Notes under the pieces: model-generated
Databases searched by the model: none
The model's input: the letters and a program-made list of their open reading frames with translations, nothing else
What the model was told of the DNA's origin: nothing
In this document: in pieces, positions 53,752-64,000 of the stretch
How the letters are laid out: every line of letters begins with the position of its first letter
Position numbering within the stretch: the first letter of the stretch is position 1
Origin: Paracoccus sp. S1E-3
GTDB lineage: Bacteria > Pseudomonadota > Alphaproteobacteria > Rhodobacterales > Rhodobacteraceae
Assembly: GCF_013868135.1 (NCBI RefSeq)
Contig: NZ_JACEMU010000016.1
Coordinates: 248,001 to 312,000, forward strand
Direction: 5' to 3'
Length of the DNA stretch: 64,000 nucleotides
Translations under genes and position numbers: made by a program

Positions 53752-55041
53752 CTAGCGCCCGCGCGGGACGTAGCCACCGGGCAGAACTGCGCCGGGCGGT
53801 TGGATCACCTGCGGCGCGATGCCGGCTGCGGGGGCGGCCGCCGCCGGCAGCGCAGTTGCCGGCACGGCGGCCGGAACCGCATCGGGCGAACGCAACATAT
53901 GCGGTGGACGCGCCACCGGCGCGGCCGAGGAGACCAGCACCGTCGAGGTCTGCGCGGCAAGTTGCGGCACCGAGGCCGCCAGCGCAGCAGAAGCCGCCAC
54001 CGCGGCCTGCACGGCTTTCGAGGTTCCCCGCGCCTCGCCCATCACGTCGGCCAGCGAGGTGCCCTTTTCCAGAAACTCGACCGAGGTGACGCCGGGCTGA
54101 ACCATATGGGCCAGTTCCTCGGCGTCCCAGTTGGTCATGCGCACGCAGCCATGCGATTCACTGACGAACAGCCGCGACGGTGTAGGCGTGCCGTGCAACC
54201 CATAGGTCGGCTTGCTCAGCGCGATCCACACGGTTCCGACCGGGCCGTTCGGCCCCGGCGGCAACACGAGCACCGATTTGTTGGACCCCTGGGTGAAATT
54301 GATATTCGGGTTATAGGTATATTCGGGGTTCATGGCGACGGCCCGAACCATGTGGGTTCCGCTGGGCGACGGCGTCTCGGCCGAACCGATCGTGGCGGGA
54401 TAATTCACCACCATATGGCCCTCGGCATCATAGGCGGCGACGCGGTTGGTGCCTTTTTCGACAAAGACGCGGGTCACCTTGGCGCGCAGCGGTTTCGTTG
54501 GCGCGATCACCCGGATCGTTGCCCCCGCGGTCAGCGGCACCCCCGGATTCAGCGCGGCGATGAGGTTCTCGTGCATGTGGAACCGCTCGCCCAGCTTCTC
54601 GGCCACGCTGGTATAGCCCAGAGAGGTCATATTCGCCTTTTCGAGGTAATCGGTGGGAATATGCGTGGTCAGCTGCGTCACATCAGCATCGGTGATGGTA
54701 TAGCTGGTGGTCATCGGGCCGCCCGCGAAGGGCAGCAGCGCCGCCCAGACCTGCGGGTCCATCACGCCATCCGCCGGCAGCCCGCTGCGGCGTTCGAAGG
54801 CGGCGATGGCGCTGCGGCTCATTCCGCCCTTGATGCCGTCGATCACCCCCGGCGACACGCCGGCGCGATCCAGCATGACCTGCACCTTGGCTGTCAGCGC
54901 CGACTGGCCCGATGGCAACGCGCCGCCGGTATAGGTGGCAGCTTCGATCGCCTCGGCGCTGATCGGCGCGGCGGCGGCGAGGTTCGGAACGGACAGGGCA
55001 AGCGCCGCCAGCCAGGCGGCGCAACGCAGGGGGGAAATCAT
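53752..55041 (-). CDS. L,D-transpeptidase with peptidoglycan-binding domain (third copy)
   Basis: A 429-residue exported enzyme. After a Sec signal (about residues 1-24) comes a PG_binding_1 domain (ALTAKVQVMLDRAGVSPGVIDG, MSRSAIAAFERRSGLPADGVMD) and a LysM-like stretch near 145-180. The YkuD domain has YGLHGTPTPSRLF and SESHGCVRMTNWD with the catalytic Cys. The C-terminal 100 residues are Ala/Pro/Val-rich and probably disordered. ATG 55041 has GGAG 7 bases upstream and is preferred over ATG 55056. It is first in an operon with the extensin-like gene. Confidence 0.92.
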   Translation of the reverse strand: MISPLRCAAWLAALALSVPNLAAAAPISAEAIEAATYTGGALPSGQSALTAKVQVMLDRAGVSPGVIDGIKGGMSRSAIAAFERRSGLPADGVMDPQVWAALLPFAGGPMTTSYTITDADVTQLTTHIPTDYLEKANMTSLGYTSVAEKLGERFHMHENLIAALNPGVPLTAGATIRVIAPTKPLRAKVTRVFVEKGTNRVAAYDAEGHMVVNYPATIGSAETPSPSGTHMVRAVAMNPEYTYNPNINFTQGSNKSVLVLPPGPNGPVGTVWIALSKPTYGLHGTPTPSRLFVSESHGCVRMTNWDAEELAHMVQPGVTSVEFLEKGTSLADVMGEARGTSKAVQAAVAASAALAASVPQLAAQTSTVLVSSAAPVARPPHMLRSPDAVPAAVPATALPAAAAPAAGIAPQVIQPPGAVLPGGYVPRGR

Positions 55042-55094
55042 CGCGGTCTCCAGCATCGGGGCGGGTCACTCGTAGCGCAGTATGGCGCGCAAAT

Positions 55095-55847
55095 TCAACG
55101 CGCGAAACTGACGCGATGCCCCGGCGGATAGACCCGACGCGAATGTGATAGCGCGCGACCGTCGCACCACAGCGTGCGGTCCAGCGTCAACACCGGCTGG
55201 CCCTTTTCCGCGCCCAGCTCGGCCGCGCATTCGCCCGTCAGCCGTGTGGCGAGGATTTCCAGCCGCCCCGAGATCTGGTCGATCGACTGGCGCATCCATT
55301 CCAGCGGCTCGGCCGATTGCAGCATTTCGTCGGTCAGCTGCGCGGCGTCATGCTGGGCCAGATAGCCGACTTCAACGCAATAGGGCGCATCATCGGCGGT
55401 GATCACGGCGCGATAACGGATCAGCCGCTCGGCCTGCGGCACATGCATGATCGACGCAATATCTTCCGGCGCGGAAACAGTGATCTGACCGGCCAGATGA
55501 TAGGCATAGGCGGCGCCGGTGGCCTCGACCTCGGTGCGAATCGGCATCGCCTCGACCCCGGCTTCCGGGACACGGGTATCGGAAACGCGCGTCCCCACCC
55601 GACGGCGGCGCTGCAGGATCCCGTCCTGGGCCAGCTGGCTCATCGCGCGGTTGACGGTGGCGCGCGCGCAACCCAATTCGGCGGCGAGCTGATGTTCGGT
55701 GGGGATCAGCTGCCCAGCCACCCATTCACCCGTGCGAATGCGGCGCAGGATTTCCGACTGCACGGCCTGCCAGGTGTTCAGCACCTGCCGACCGGCCGGT
55801 CGCAGAGTCCCCTCGGCCAGGGATGATTCACCTTTTGCAAGCAGCAT
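55095..55847 (-). CDS. GntR-family regulator, HutC/UTRA type
   Basis: A 250-residue regulator. The GntR winged helix is at about residues 25-92 (ILRRIRTGEWVAGQLIPTEH, LAAELGCARATVNRAMSQL, DGILQRRRRVGTRV), followed by a UTRA ligand-binding domain ending VLTLDRTLWCDGRALSHSRRVYPPGHR in pieces. The layout and the late motif are HutC-like, histidine-utilisation repressors that bind urocanate. No hut genes are near, so its targets are unknown. It is divergent from rnhB. Confidence 0.88.
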   Translation of the reverse strand: MLLAKGESSLAEGTLRPAGRQVLNTWQAVQSEILRRIRTGEWVAGQLIPTEHQLAAELGCARATVNRAMSQLAQDGILQRRRRVGTRVSDTRVPEAGVEAMPIRTEVEATGAAYAYHLAGQITVSAPEDIASIMHVPQAERLIRYRAVITADDAPYCVEVGYLAQHDAAQLTDEMLQSAEPLEWMRQSIDQISGRLEILATRLTGECAAELGAEKGQPVLTLDRTLWCDGRALSHSRRVYPPGHRVSFAR

Positions 55848-55926
55848 GGTGTTAAAGGACCTCTTGATGGTAAGCAGACATATGAAACCGTGTTTAGGTA
55901 AGTAAAGCTGTCCATAAGGTCAAAGA

Positions 55927-55940
55927 GAACCGATCGGTTC
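55927..55940. promoter_or_regulatory. 14-bp perfect palindrome, candidate operator
   Basis: GAACCGATCGGTTC is a perfect 14-bp palindrome in the 250-bp divergent space, 80 bases upstream of the GntR-family gene and 158 bases before the rnhB ATG. It could be an operator for the adjacent regulator; typical HutC sites (TGTATATACA-like) differ from it. Confidence 0.35.
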
Positions 55941-56097
55941 ACTCAATGGTGAGATGCTATCGTCATCTCGGGATATCGCACAATGCGTTTATTTTTCCGC
56001 TCATTTTCAAATGGATAGCAATACCTCCGCCTTCAACCGCCTTCGTTTCAAACCTGTCGGTGCAAAAACGGAGCAGTCAGAGTATGAGATTATTGCC

Positions 56098-56743
56098 ATG
56101 CCCAGTATCACGAATCCGTGCCCTGACTATGCCTATGAGTTGGATGCGCGTCTTGCGGGCGCCCGGCGCGTAGCTGGAGTGGACGAAGCGGGACGCGGGC
56201 CGCTGGCCGGTCCGGTCACCGCAGCCGCAGTCATGCTTGATCCACAACGACTTCCCGCGGGCCTGAACGACTCGAAGAAGTTGGGGGTAAAGCAGCGCGA
56301 AAAGCTGGCGGCGGAAATCCGCGCATGTGCCGATTGGGCAGTCGTCCATGTCTGGATCGACGAAATCGACAGGCTGAACATTCTACGCGCCTCGCATGCG
56401 GCGATGTGTCGGGCGATCGACCAGCTTCCCACCCGCCCCGATCTGGCGCTGATCGACGGCAATCTGCTGCCCCGCAACCTGCCCGTCCCCGGTCGCGCCG
56501 TGGTGAAGGGCGATGCCCTGTCGCTGAGCATTGCGGCGGCGTCGATTCTGGCGAAGACGGCGCGCGACGCGGTGATGGTGGATTTGGCGCAACAGTTCCC
56601 CGGCTACGGCTGGGACCGGAACGCCGGATACCCCACCCCGGACCACAAGCGCGCGCTGCTGGAACTCGGCGTGACCCCATATCATCGGCGTTCCTTCGCG
56701 CCCGTCCACAACATCTTGTGTAAAGTCCCAACCACAACAGATT

Positions 56744-56745
<2 letters not shown>
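56098..56745 (+). CDS. rnhB: Ribonuclease HII
   Basis: A 215-residue RNase that removes ribonucleotides from DNA and RNA primers. Active-site acidic residues are in GVDEAGRGPLAGPVTAA and DLALIDGN, with KGDALSLSIAAASILAKTARD and the late YPTPDHKRALLELGVTPYHRRSFAP. I use the ATG at 56098, close to the usual family start; the frame is open further up to 55954 without similarity. It lies directly upstream of ccrM, a common alphaproteobacterial arrangement. Confidence 0.93.
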
Positions 56746-57950
<1,205 letters not shown>

Positions 57951-58008
57951 CACCTCTCTGACAGTTTCGCCACGTCCGCGCCCCGCTCGTTCGGCACGGA
58001 CAGACTTC

Positions 58009-58048
58009 GCCGCCCGCGGACCAGTTCCGCATGGGCGGCTTTTTTTTT
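58009..58048 (+). terminator. Rho-independent terminator after ccrM
   Basis: GCCGCCC at 58009-58015 pairs with GGGCGGC at 58033-58039 around a 17-base loop, followed by nine T (58040-58048). It lies 59 bases after the ccrM stop and just before the 3' end of the converging alkane monooxygenase-like gene. Confidence 0.88.
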
Positions 58049-58050
58049 GC

Positions 58051-59175
58051 CTATAGCGCCCCTTTCGGCATCGGCAACTCGGCCCGGTTATAAGGCCCCC
58101 AATCCGCGATATCGGGATAGAATTGCCGCCGCCATGCCCGCACACGCGGGTTCATCCTCCGTCGCCACAAAGGCGGGATCATCGCCAGAAAGGTCATGCC
58201 GGGATAGCCGAAGGGCAGCTGCGGCGCCTCGTCTTCGGGATAGGTCTGCAGCAGCGGAAACCGGCGGTCGGGCTTGTAGTGATGATCCGAATGCCGCTGC
58301 AGATTGATCAGCAGCCAGTTCGAGGCCTTGTGCGCCGCGTTCCAGCTGTGCCGGGGCAGGACATGTTCGTATTTCCCGTCGCCCAGATGACGACGCGTCA
58401 GCCCGTAATGTTCGACGTAATTGGTCAGCTCAAGCTGCCAGATCGCCGCGAAGGCCTGCCACACGAACAGCAGCAGCCCCTGCCATCCGCCAAGGATCAG
58501 CGCCAGCGCCAGCATCCCAAGCTGCAGCGCCGCATAGCGCCAGAACGGATTGCGCCGGTCAAAGGCCGACCGCCCGGCACGCGCCTGCAAACCCCTTTCG
58601 GCCCGCCAGGCGCTTGCCGGCCCCTCGGTCAGCACGCGCCAGAAAAAACGGTGAAACCCCTCATTATAGCGGGCCGAGACGGCGTCGCGCGGCGTACCGA
58701 CCCAGGCGTGATGAACCAGCAGATGCTCGGTCCGGAAATGCGAATACAGCACCGAGGCCAGCAGCAGATCCCCCAGCCAACGCTCCCATTTCGGGCGCTG
58801 ATGCAGGAGTTCATGGGCGTAAACCATGCCGATGGTGCCCGAGGCGACGCCGAGGCCGAAGAACAGGCCCAGCTTTTCCCAGCCCGACAGGTCGGACCGG
58901 GTGGCATAAAAGATCAACCCGAAGACCAGACAGAACTGCACCGGGAACCAGATCGCCGTGATCGCGCGATACCAGAACAACTGCTCGACCGGCGTCCCGG
59001 TATCGGGGTTTTCCTTGTTCAGCCCCAGAACCAGATCCAGCCCGGTGACCAGATACCACGCATAAAGCGGCATCAGGACCCACCACCAGCCTCCCCAGGC
59101 GGCGGCAAGGATCGTCAGCGGCACTAGGCCGAGCGACATCCAGAAAGGCAGGGCGGTGCGAAAGGAATGGCTCAT
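58051..59175 (-). CDS. Alkane 1-monooxygenase-like membrane di-iron enzyme
   Basis: A 374-residue AlkB-type fatty acid desaturase superfamily protein with about six hydrophobic helices and the His boxes HELLHQ, HLLVHHAW (with following VG), NYVEHYGL and LQRHSDHHY. AlkB enzymes hydroxylate terminal carbons of alkanes with rubredoxin as electron donor; no rubredoxin gene is nearby and many Rhodobacterales homologues have unproven substrates. The N-terminal 80 residues hold the first helices. The ATG at 59175 gives the expected MSHSFRTALPF; an upstream in-frame start adds only seven residues. Confidence 0.88.
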   Translation of the reverse strand: MSHSFRTALPFWMSLGLVPLTILAAAWGGWWWVLMPLYAWYLVTGLDLVLGLNKENPDTGTPVEQLFWYRAITAIWFPVQFCLVFGLIFYATRSDLSGWEKLGLFFGLGVASGTIGMVYAHELLHQRPKWERWLGDLLLASVLYSHFRTEHLLVHHAWVGTPRDAVSARYNEGFHRFFWRVLTEGPASAWRAERGLQARAGRSAFDRRNPFWRYAALQLGMLALALILGGWQGLLLFVWQAFAAIWQLELTNYVEHYGLTRRHLGDGKYEHVLPRHSWNAAHKASNWLLINLQRHSDHHYKPDRRFPLLQTYPEDEAPQLPFGYPGMTFLAMIPPLWRRRMNPRVRAWRRQFYPDIADWGPYNRAELPMPKGAL

Positions 59176-59280
59176 GGCGCGCTTATACACCGCCACCGCC
59201 CAGGCCGGAACTGCGACCGCTTGCCCCGCATCTTCCGTGTTCCAACACCTCGGGGCCTGCGGTGGAAGGCCGGCCGGCGG

Positions 59281-60150
59281 TCAGGCCCGCACCAGCGCCT
59301 CGTAGGCGGCGGCGATATCTCGGGTGATCTGACCGACCTGATAGTGATGCGTGCCGATCTGTCCCACCGGGGTCACTTCGGCCGCGGTCCCGGTCAGCCA
59401 GCATTCGCTGAAATCCGCCAGCTCCTCGGGGCGGATGCGGCGTTCGTGGACGGTGAAACCCTTGTCACGCGCCATCTGAATCACGGTCTGCCGAGTGATG
59501 CCGTTCAGGAAGCGGTCGGCCAGCGGCGTATGGATCTCACCATCCCTGACGAAGAAGATATTCGCGCCCGTCGCCTCGGCGACATAGCCTTCCCAGTCAT
59601 AGAACAGCGCGTCCGAACAGCCCTTCGCCTCGGCGGCGTGTTTCGACATGGTGCAGATCATGTACAGCCCCGCCGCCTTGGCCGCCGCCGGGATGGTTTC
59701 AGGGTCGGGACGCTTCCAGTTGCTGATGTCCAGCTTGGCCCCCTGCCATTTCGCATCGCCGTAATAGCTGCCCCATTCCCAGGCGACGATGGCCACGCTG
59801 ACCGGGTTGCGCGCCGCCGAGACGCCCATATCCGGCCCCGAGGCGCGCCAGGCAATCGCCCGGATATAGGCGTTGCTCAGCCCGTTGGCCTTCAGAACCG
59901 CCTCTTTCGCGGCGTCCAGCTCCTCTGCGGAATAGGGGACGGGCATGTCCAGCAACCGCCCGGATTCGATCAGCCGCAGCGAATGTTCATGGCCTTTGAA
60001 GATCCTGCCGTCATAGCAGCGCTCGCCTTCGAAAACCGAGGAGGCATAGTGCAGCGCATGGGTCAGGATATGCACCTTGGCATCGCGCCAGTCGACCAGA
60101 ACGCCATCCATCCAGATCTTGCCGTCGCGGTCGTCGTAGTTTCCAGCCAT
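59281..60150 (-). CDS. ilvE: Branched-chain amino acid aminotransferase
   Basis: A 289-residue fold-type IV PLP enzyme that transaminates leucine, isoleucine and valine. HILTHALHYASSVFEGERCYDG is the N-terminal signature, Lys158 in AAAKAAGLYMICTMSKHAAE is the likely PLP lysine, and DWEGYVAEATGANIFFVRDG and LNGITRQTVIQMARD follow. It is divergent from petP, with 146 bases between. Confidence 0.95.
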   Translation of the reverse strand: MAGNYDDRDGKIWMDGVLVDWRDAKVHILTHALHYASSVFEGERCYDGRIFKGHEHSLRLIESGRLLDMPVPYSAEELDAAKEAVLKANGLSNAYIRAIAWRASGPDMGVSAARNPVSVAIVAWEWGSYYGDAKWQGAKLDISNWKRPDPETIPAAAKAAGLYMICTMSKHAAEAKGCSDALFYDWEGYVAEATGANIFFVRDGEIHTPLADRFLNGITRQTVIQMARDKGFTVHERRIRPEELADFSECWLTGTAAEVTPVGQIGTHHYQVGQITRDIAAAYEALVRA

Positions 60151-60296
60151 CTCGCTCTCCTTGTGCCGACATTACGAATCTTGCGCAAAACGACCATCAT
60201 CAGACCTAATCTTGCGTTCATTGAGCGAAGCGCTAATGATTGATTCTTGGAATGTCAACAAGGCTGACTTAAACTGACCGCAGGACAGGAGATGTC

Positions 60297-60821
60297 ATGA
60301 AGGAAACGGCGATCAAGCCAGTCTCGGGTCAGGGCGCGGAAAACCTGCTGTTCCTGACCGACGATCAGATTCGCGGCGGGATCGAGGCGTTCTATTTCGC
60401 CTATCGCGCCTTCACCTCGGACCCGGACGAAATCCTCGAAGGGATAGATTACGGCCGTGCCCATCACCGCGCGCTGCATTTCATCGCCCGCAAGCCGGGG
60501 CTGACCGTATCGGGGCTGCTGGATATTCTGGGGGTCACCAAGCAATCCTTGAACCGGGTATTGCGGGCGCTGCTGGATGACGGGCTGGTCGAATCCCGCA
60601 TCGGCAAGCGTGACCGGCGCGAGCGGCTGCTGAATCTGACCGCTGCCGGCATCGATCTGGAACGCCGCCTGTCCGAGGCGCAGCGCGCCCGCGTCCGCGC
60701 CGCCTATCGCGCCGCCGGGCCGCAGGCCGTCGCCGGTTTCCGCACCGTGCTGGAGGCGATGATGGACGATGCGGGCGCCCGCCAGTTCCGCGAAATGCGC
60801 GGCGCCGAGGCGGCTGAATGA
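60297..60821 (+). CDS. petP: MarR-family regulator PetP
   Basis: A 174-residue winged-helix protein. The DNA-binding part is RALHFIARKPGLTVSGLLDI followed by LGVTKQSLNRVLRALLDDGLVESRIGKRDRRE in pieces. The MarR/OmpR-type pairing with a coupled response regulator downstream identifies it as the PetP of Rhodobacter, where petP and petR lie next to cytochrome bc1 genes. AGGACAGGAG precedes the ATG. The stop overlaps petR in ATGA. Confidence 0.9.
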   Translation: MKETAIKPVSGQGAENLLFLTDDQIRGGIEAFYFAYRAFTSDPDEILEGIDYGRAHHRALHFIARKPGLTVSGLLDILGVTKQSLNRVLRALLDDGLVESRIGKRDRRERLLNLTAAGIDLERRLSEAQRARVRAAYRAAGPQAVAGFRTVLEAMMDDAGARQFREMRGAEAAE

Positions 60822-61519
60822 ACGATACTGCCCATATCCTTGTCATCGACGACGACGAACGCATCCGCAGCCTGCTGCGCAAGTTTCTGGTCAAGAACGG
60901 CTATATGGTGTCCACCGCGACCGATGCCGGCCATGCCCGCAAGATCCTGCGCGGGCTGGAATTCGACCTGATCGTGCTGGACGTGATGATGCCCGGCGAA
61001 GACGGGATCAGCCTGACCCGCGACCTGCGCAACCGCATCGCTACCCCCATCCTGCTGCTGACCGCGCGCGGCGAGACCCAGGACCGCATCGCGGGTCTCG
61101 AAGCCGGGGCCGATGACTATCTGCCCAAGCCCTTCGAGCCGCGCGAGCTGCTGCTGCGCATCTCGGCCATCCTGCGGCGGGTGCCGCAGGCGCAACCGGC
61201 GGGACCGAAATTCATGACTCTCGGCGGCCTGCGTTACGACACCGAGCGTGGGCAACTGTTCGAAGGCGACAGCCACATCCACCTGACCGGAACCGAGGCG
61301 GCGTTGCTGCGCCGTCTGGCCGAGACGCCGGGACAGGCCGTCAGCCGTGTCGATCTGACCGTGGATCTGGGCCGCACCCCTTCCGAGGAAACGGACAGTT
61401 CGGATCGCGCCATCGACGTGCAGATCACCCGGCTGCGCCGCAAGATCGAGCCCGACCCGAAAGAGCCGCGCTATCTGCAGACGGTACGCGGAGCCGGCTA
61501 CATGCTGATGCCGGACTGA
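60818..61519 (+). CDS. petR: OmpR-family response regulator PetR
   Basis: A 233-residue two-domain response regulator. The receiver domain has the acidic pocket IDDDE, phospho-acceptor Asp55 in DLIVLDVMMPGEDG, Thr in LLLTARG and Lys in YLPKPFEPREL. The C-terminal winged helix ends RLRRKIEPDPKEPRYLQTVRGAGYMLMPD. No histidine kinase is adjacent; PetP is its coupled partner. In Rhodobacter capsulatus petPR is linked to petABC, here it is followed by unrelated genes. Confidence 0.93.
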   Translation: MNDTAHILVIDDDERIRSLLRKFLVKNGYMVSTATDAGHARKILRGLEFDLIVLDVMMPGEDGISLTRDLRNRIATPILLLTARGETQDRIAGLEAGADDYLPKPFEPRELLLRISAILRRVPQAQPAGPKFMTLGGLRYDTERGQLFEGDSHIHLTGTEAALLRRLAETPGQAVSRVDLTVDLGRTPSEETDSSDRAIDVQITRLRRKIEPDPKEPRYLQTVRGAGYMLMPD

Positions 61520-61524
61520 AGCCT

Positions 61525-61570
61525 GCGGGGGCCAGCCCCCGCACCCCCGGGATATTTGCCCCAGAGTGAA
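61525..61570 (+). repeat. Intergenic GC hairpin plus GGGATATTT element
   Basis: GCGGGG (61525-61530) pairs with CCCCGC (61537-61542), extendable to an 8-bp stem, then ACCCCCGGGATATTTGCCCC and AGAGTGAAAG. From memory, elements of this shape recur between convergent genes in Rhodobacterales genomes. It lies between the petR stop and the DUF1992 stop and probably acts as a terminator. Confidence 0.5.
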
Positions 61571-61575
61571 AGAGA

Positions 61576-61898
61576 TCAGCGCCGAGCGCTGGCGCGGCGG
61601 GCGTCGGTGATGATATTTGCACGCAGTTCCAGCAGCGCGATGCGGCGCTGAAGCTGGTGGCGTTCGTCCGGGTCGTCGATCTGGTCGAGGATGGCGCGCT
61701 GGCTCTCGACCTCCTTGCGCAGCTGAAATTCCTCGGGAAGGAAGCCCGCATCGGCCATCATGCGGTGCAGCACGTCCTCGGCCTTTTCGCGCAGATATTC
61801 GGGGTCGAGGGGTTTGCCCTCGCCCCGCAGGCCACGCAATTCGCCCTTGGCTTCCGCCTCGTCGGCGCGGCGCAGGGCGATGCGTTCGAACCAGTGCA

Positions 61899-61899
<1 letters not shown>
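61576..61899 (-). CDS. DUF1992 family protein (DnaJC28-like)
   Basis: A 107-residue charged, helical protein with the DUF1992 pattern: WFERIALRRADEAEAKGELRGL, GEGKPLDPEYLREKAEDVLHRMMADAGFLPEEF in pieces, LRKEVE and RRIALLELRANIITDARR. The human relative is DNAJC28; the function in bacteria is unknown. The ATG at 61899 shares one base with the valS stop in TGATG, so it is coupled to valS. A GTG one codon earlier is an alternative. Confidence 0.87.

Positions 61900-64000
<2,101 letters not shown>

Overview
The window looks like a high-GC chromosomal segment of an alphaproteobacterium of the order Rhodobacterales, most like Paracoccus (inference from gene content, not a database match). Pointers are a GANTC methyltransferase (CcrM), a GapR-type nucleoid protein (DUF2312), the PetP/PetR regulator pair, a Rhodobacterales-style flagellar block (flgB-flgC-fliE-fliQ-flgF-flgG-flgA-flgH-fliL with divergent fliI), and dense packing in which neighbouring genes repeatedly share the four bases ATGA. 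I saw no phage, transposase, integrase, CRISPR array or rRNA. One tRNA gene (Thr, TGT) is present.

Layout. 1-4.3 kb: 5' end of moaA, a small lipoprotein, tRNA-Thr, a protein with a degenerate sulfotransferase-like start, gapR, a small membrane protein, mnmH and a first L,D-transpeptidase. 4.6-14.4 kb: a surface-polysaccharide locus with capsule-type export genes (kpsM-kpsE-kpsT on minus, a second kpsE-like gene on plus) and a plus-strand operon of a 1157-residue sulfotransferase/coiled-coil/two-glycosyltransferase fusion, a second sulfotransferase-like protein and wecB. 14.4-20.4 kb: a DUF1800/DUF1501 pair, a PCu(A)C copper chaperone, rpmB, a PEP mutase/isocitrate lyase-family enzyme and ada. 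20.5-34.7 kb: housekeeping genes (SoxS-like thioredoxin, serS, der-bamB-YfgM-like operon, MarR-nitrilase-grxC, comF, methyltransferase-hemH, phhB), a second L,D-transpeptidase and a CAP-domain lipoprotein. 34.7-45.7 kb: a second polysaccharide/secretion region with a large RTX protein, a two-part glycosyltransferase, the complete dTDP-L-rhamnose pathway rfbCBDA, gph-rpe and a GT2 glycosyltransferase. 45.9-52.8 kb: flagellar genes and a Crp/Fnr regulator. 52.8-64 kb: an extensin-like protein with a third L,D-transpeptidase, a HutC-type GntR regulator, rnhB, ccrM, an alkane monooxygenase-like enzyme, ilvE, petP-petR, a DUF1992 protein and the 3' part of valS.

How the parts fit. wecB (UDP-ManNAc) and rfbABCD (dTDP-rhamnose) make activated sugars, several glycosyltransferases could assemble them, and KpsMTE-type proteins could export the chain. 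Sulfotransferase domains fused to and next to the glycosyltransferases suggest a sulfated surface glycan; this is inference. Three L,D-transpeptidases and an extensin-like protein point to envelope remodelling. CcrM, GapR and a candidate CtrA site at the flagellar locus are elements of the alphaproteobacterial cell-cycle network.

Most interesting points: the three-function sulfotransferase/glycosyltransferase protein, the paired kpsE-like paralogues around kpsT, an EF-hand-like loop inside an unusual insertion in ValRS, three GANTC sites packed in front of ccrM, and a 14-bp perfect palindrome between the GntR gene and rnhB.
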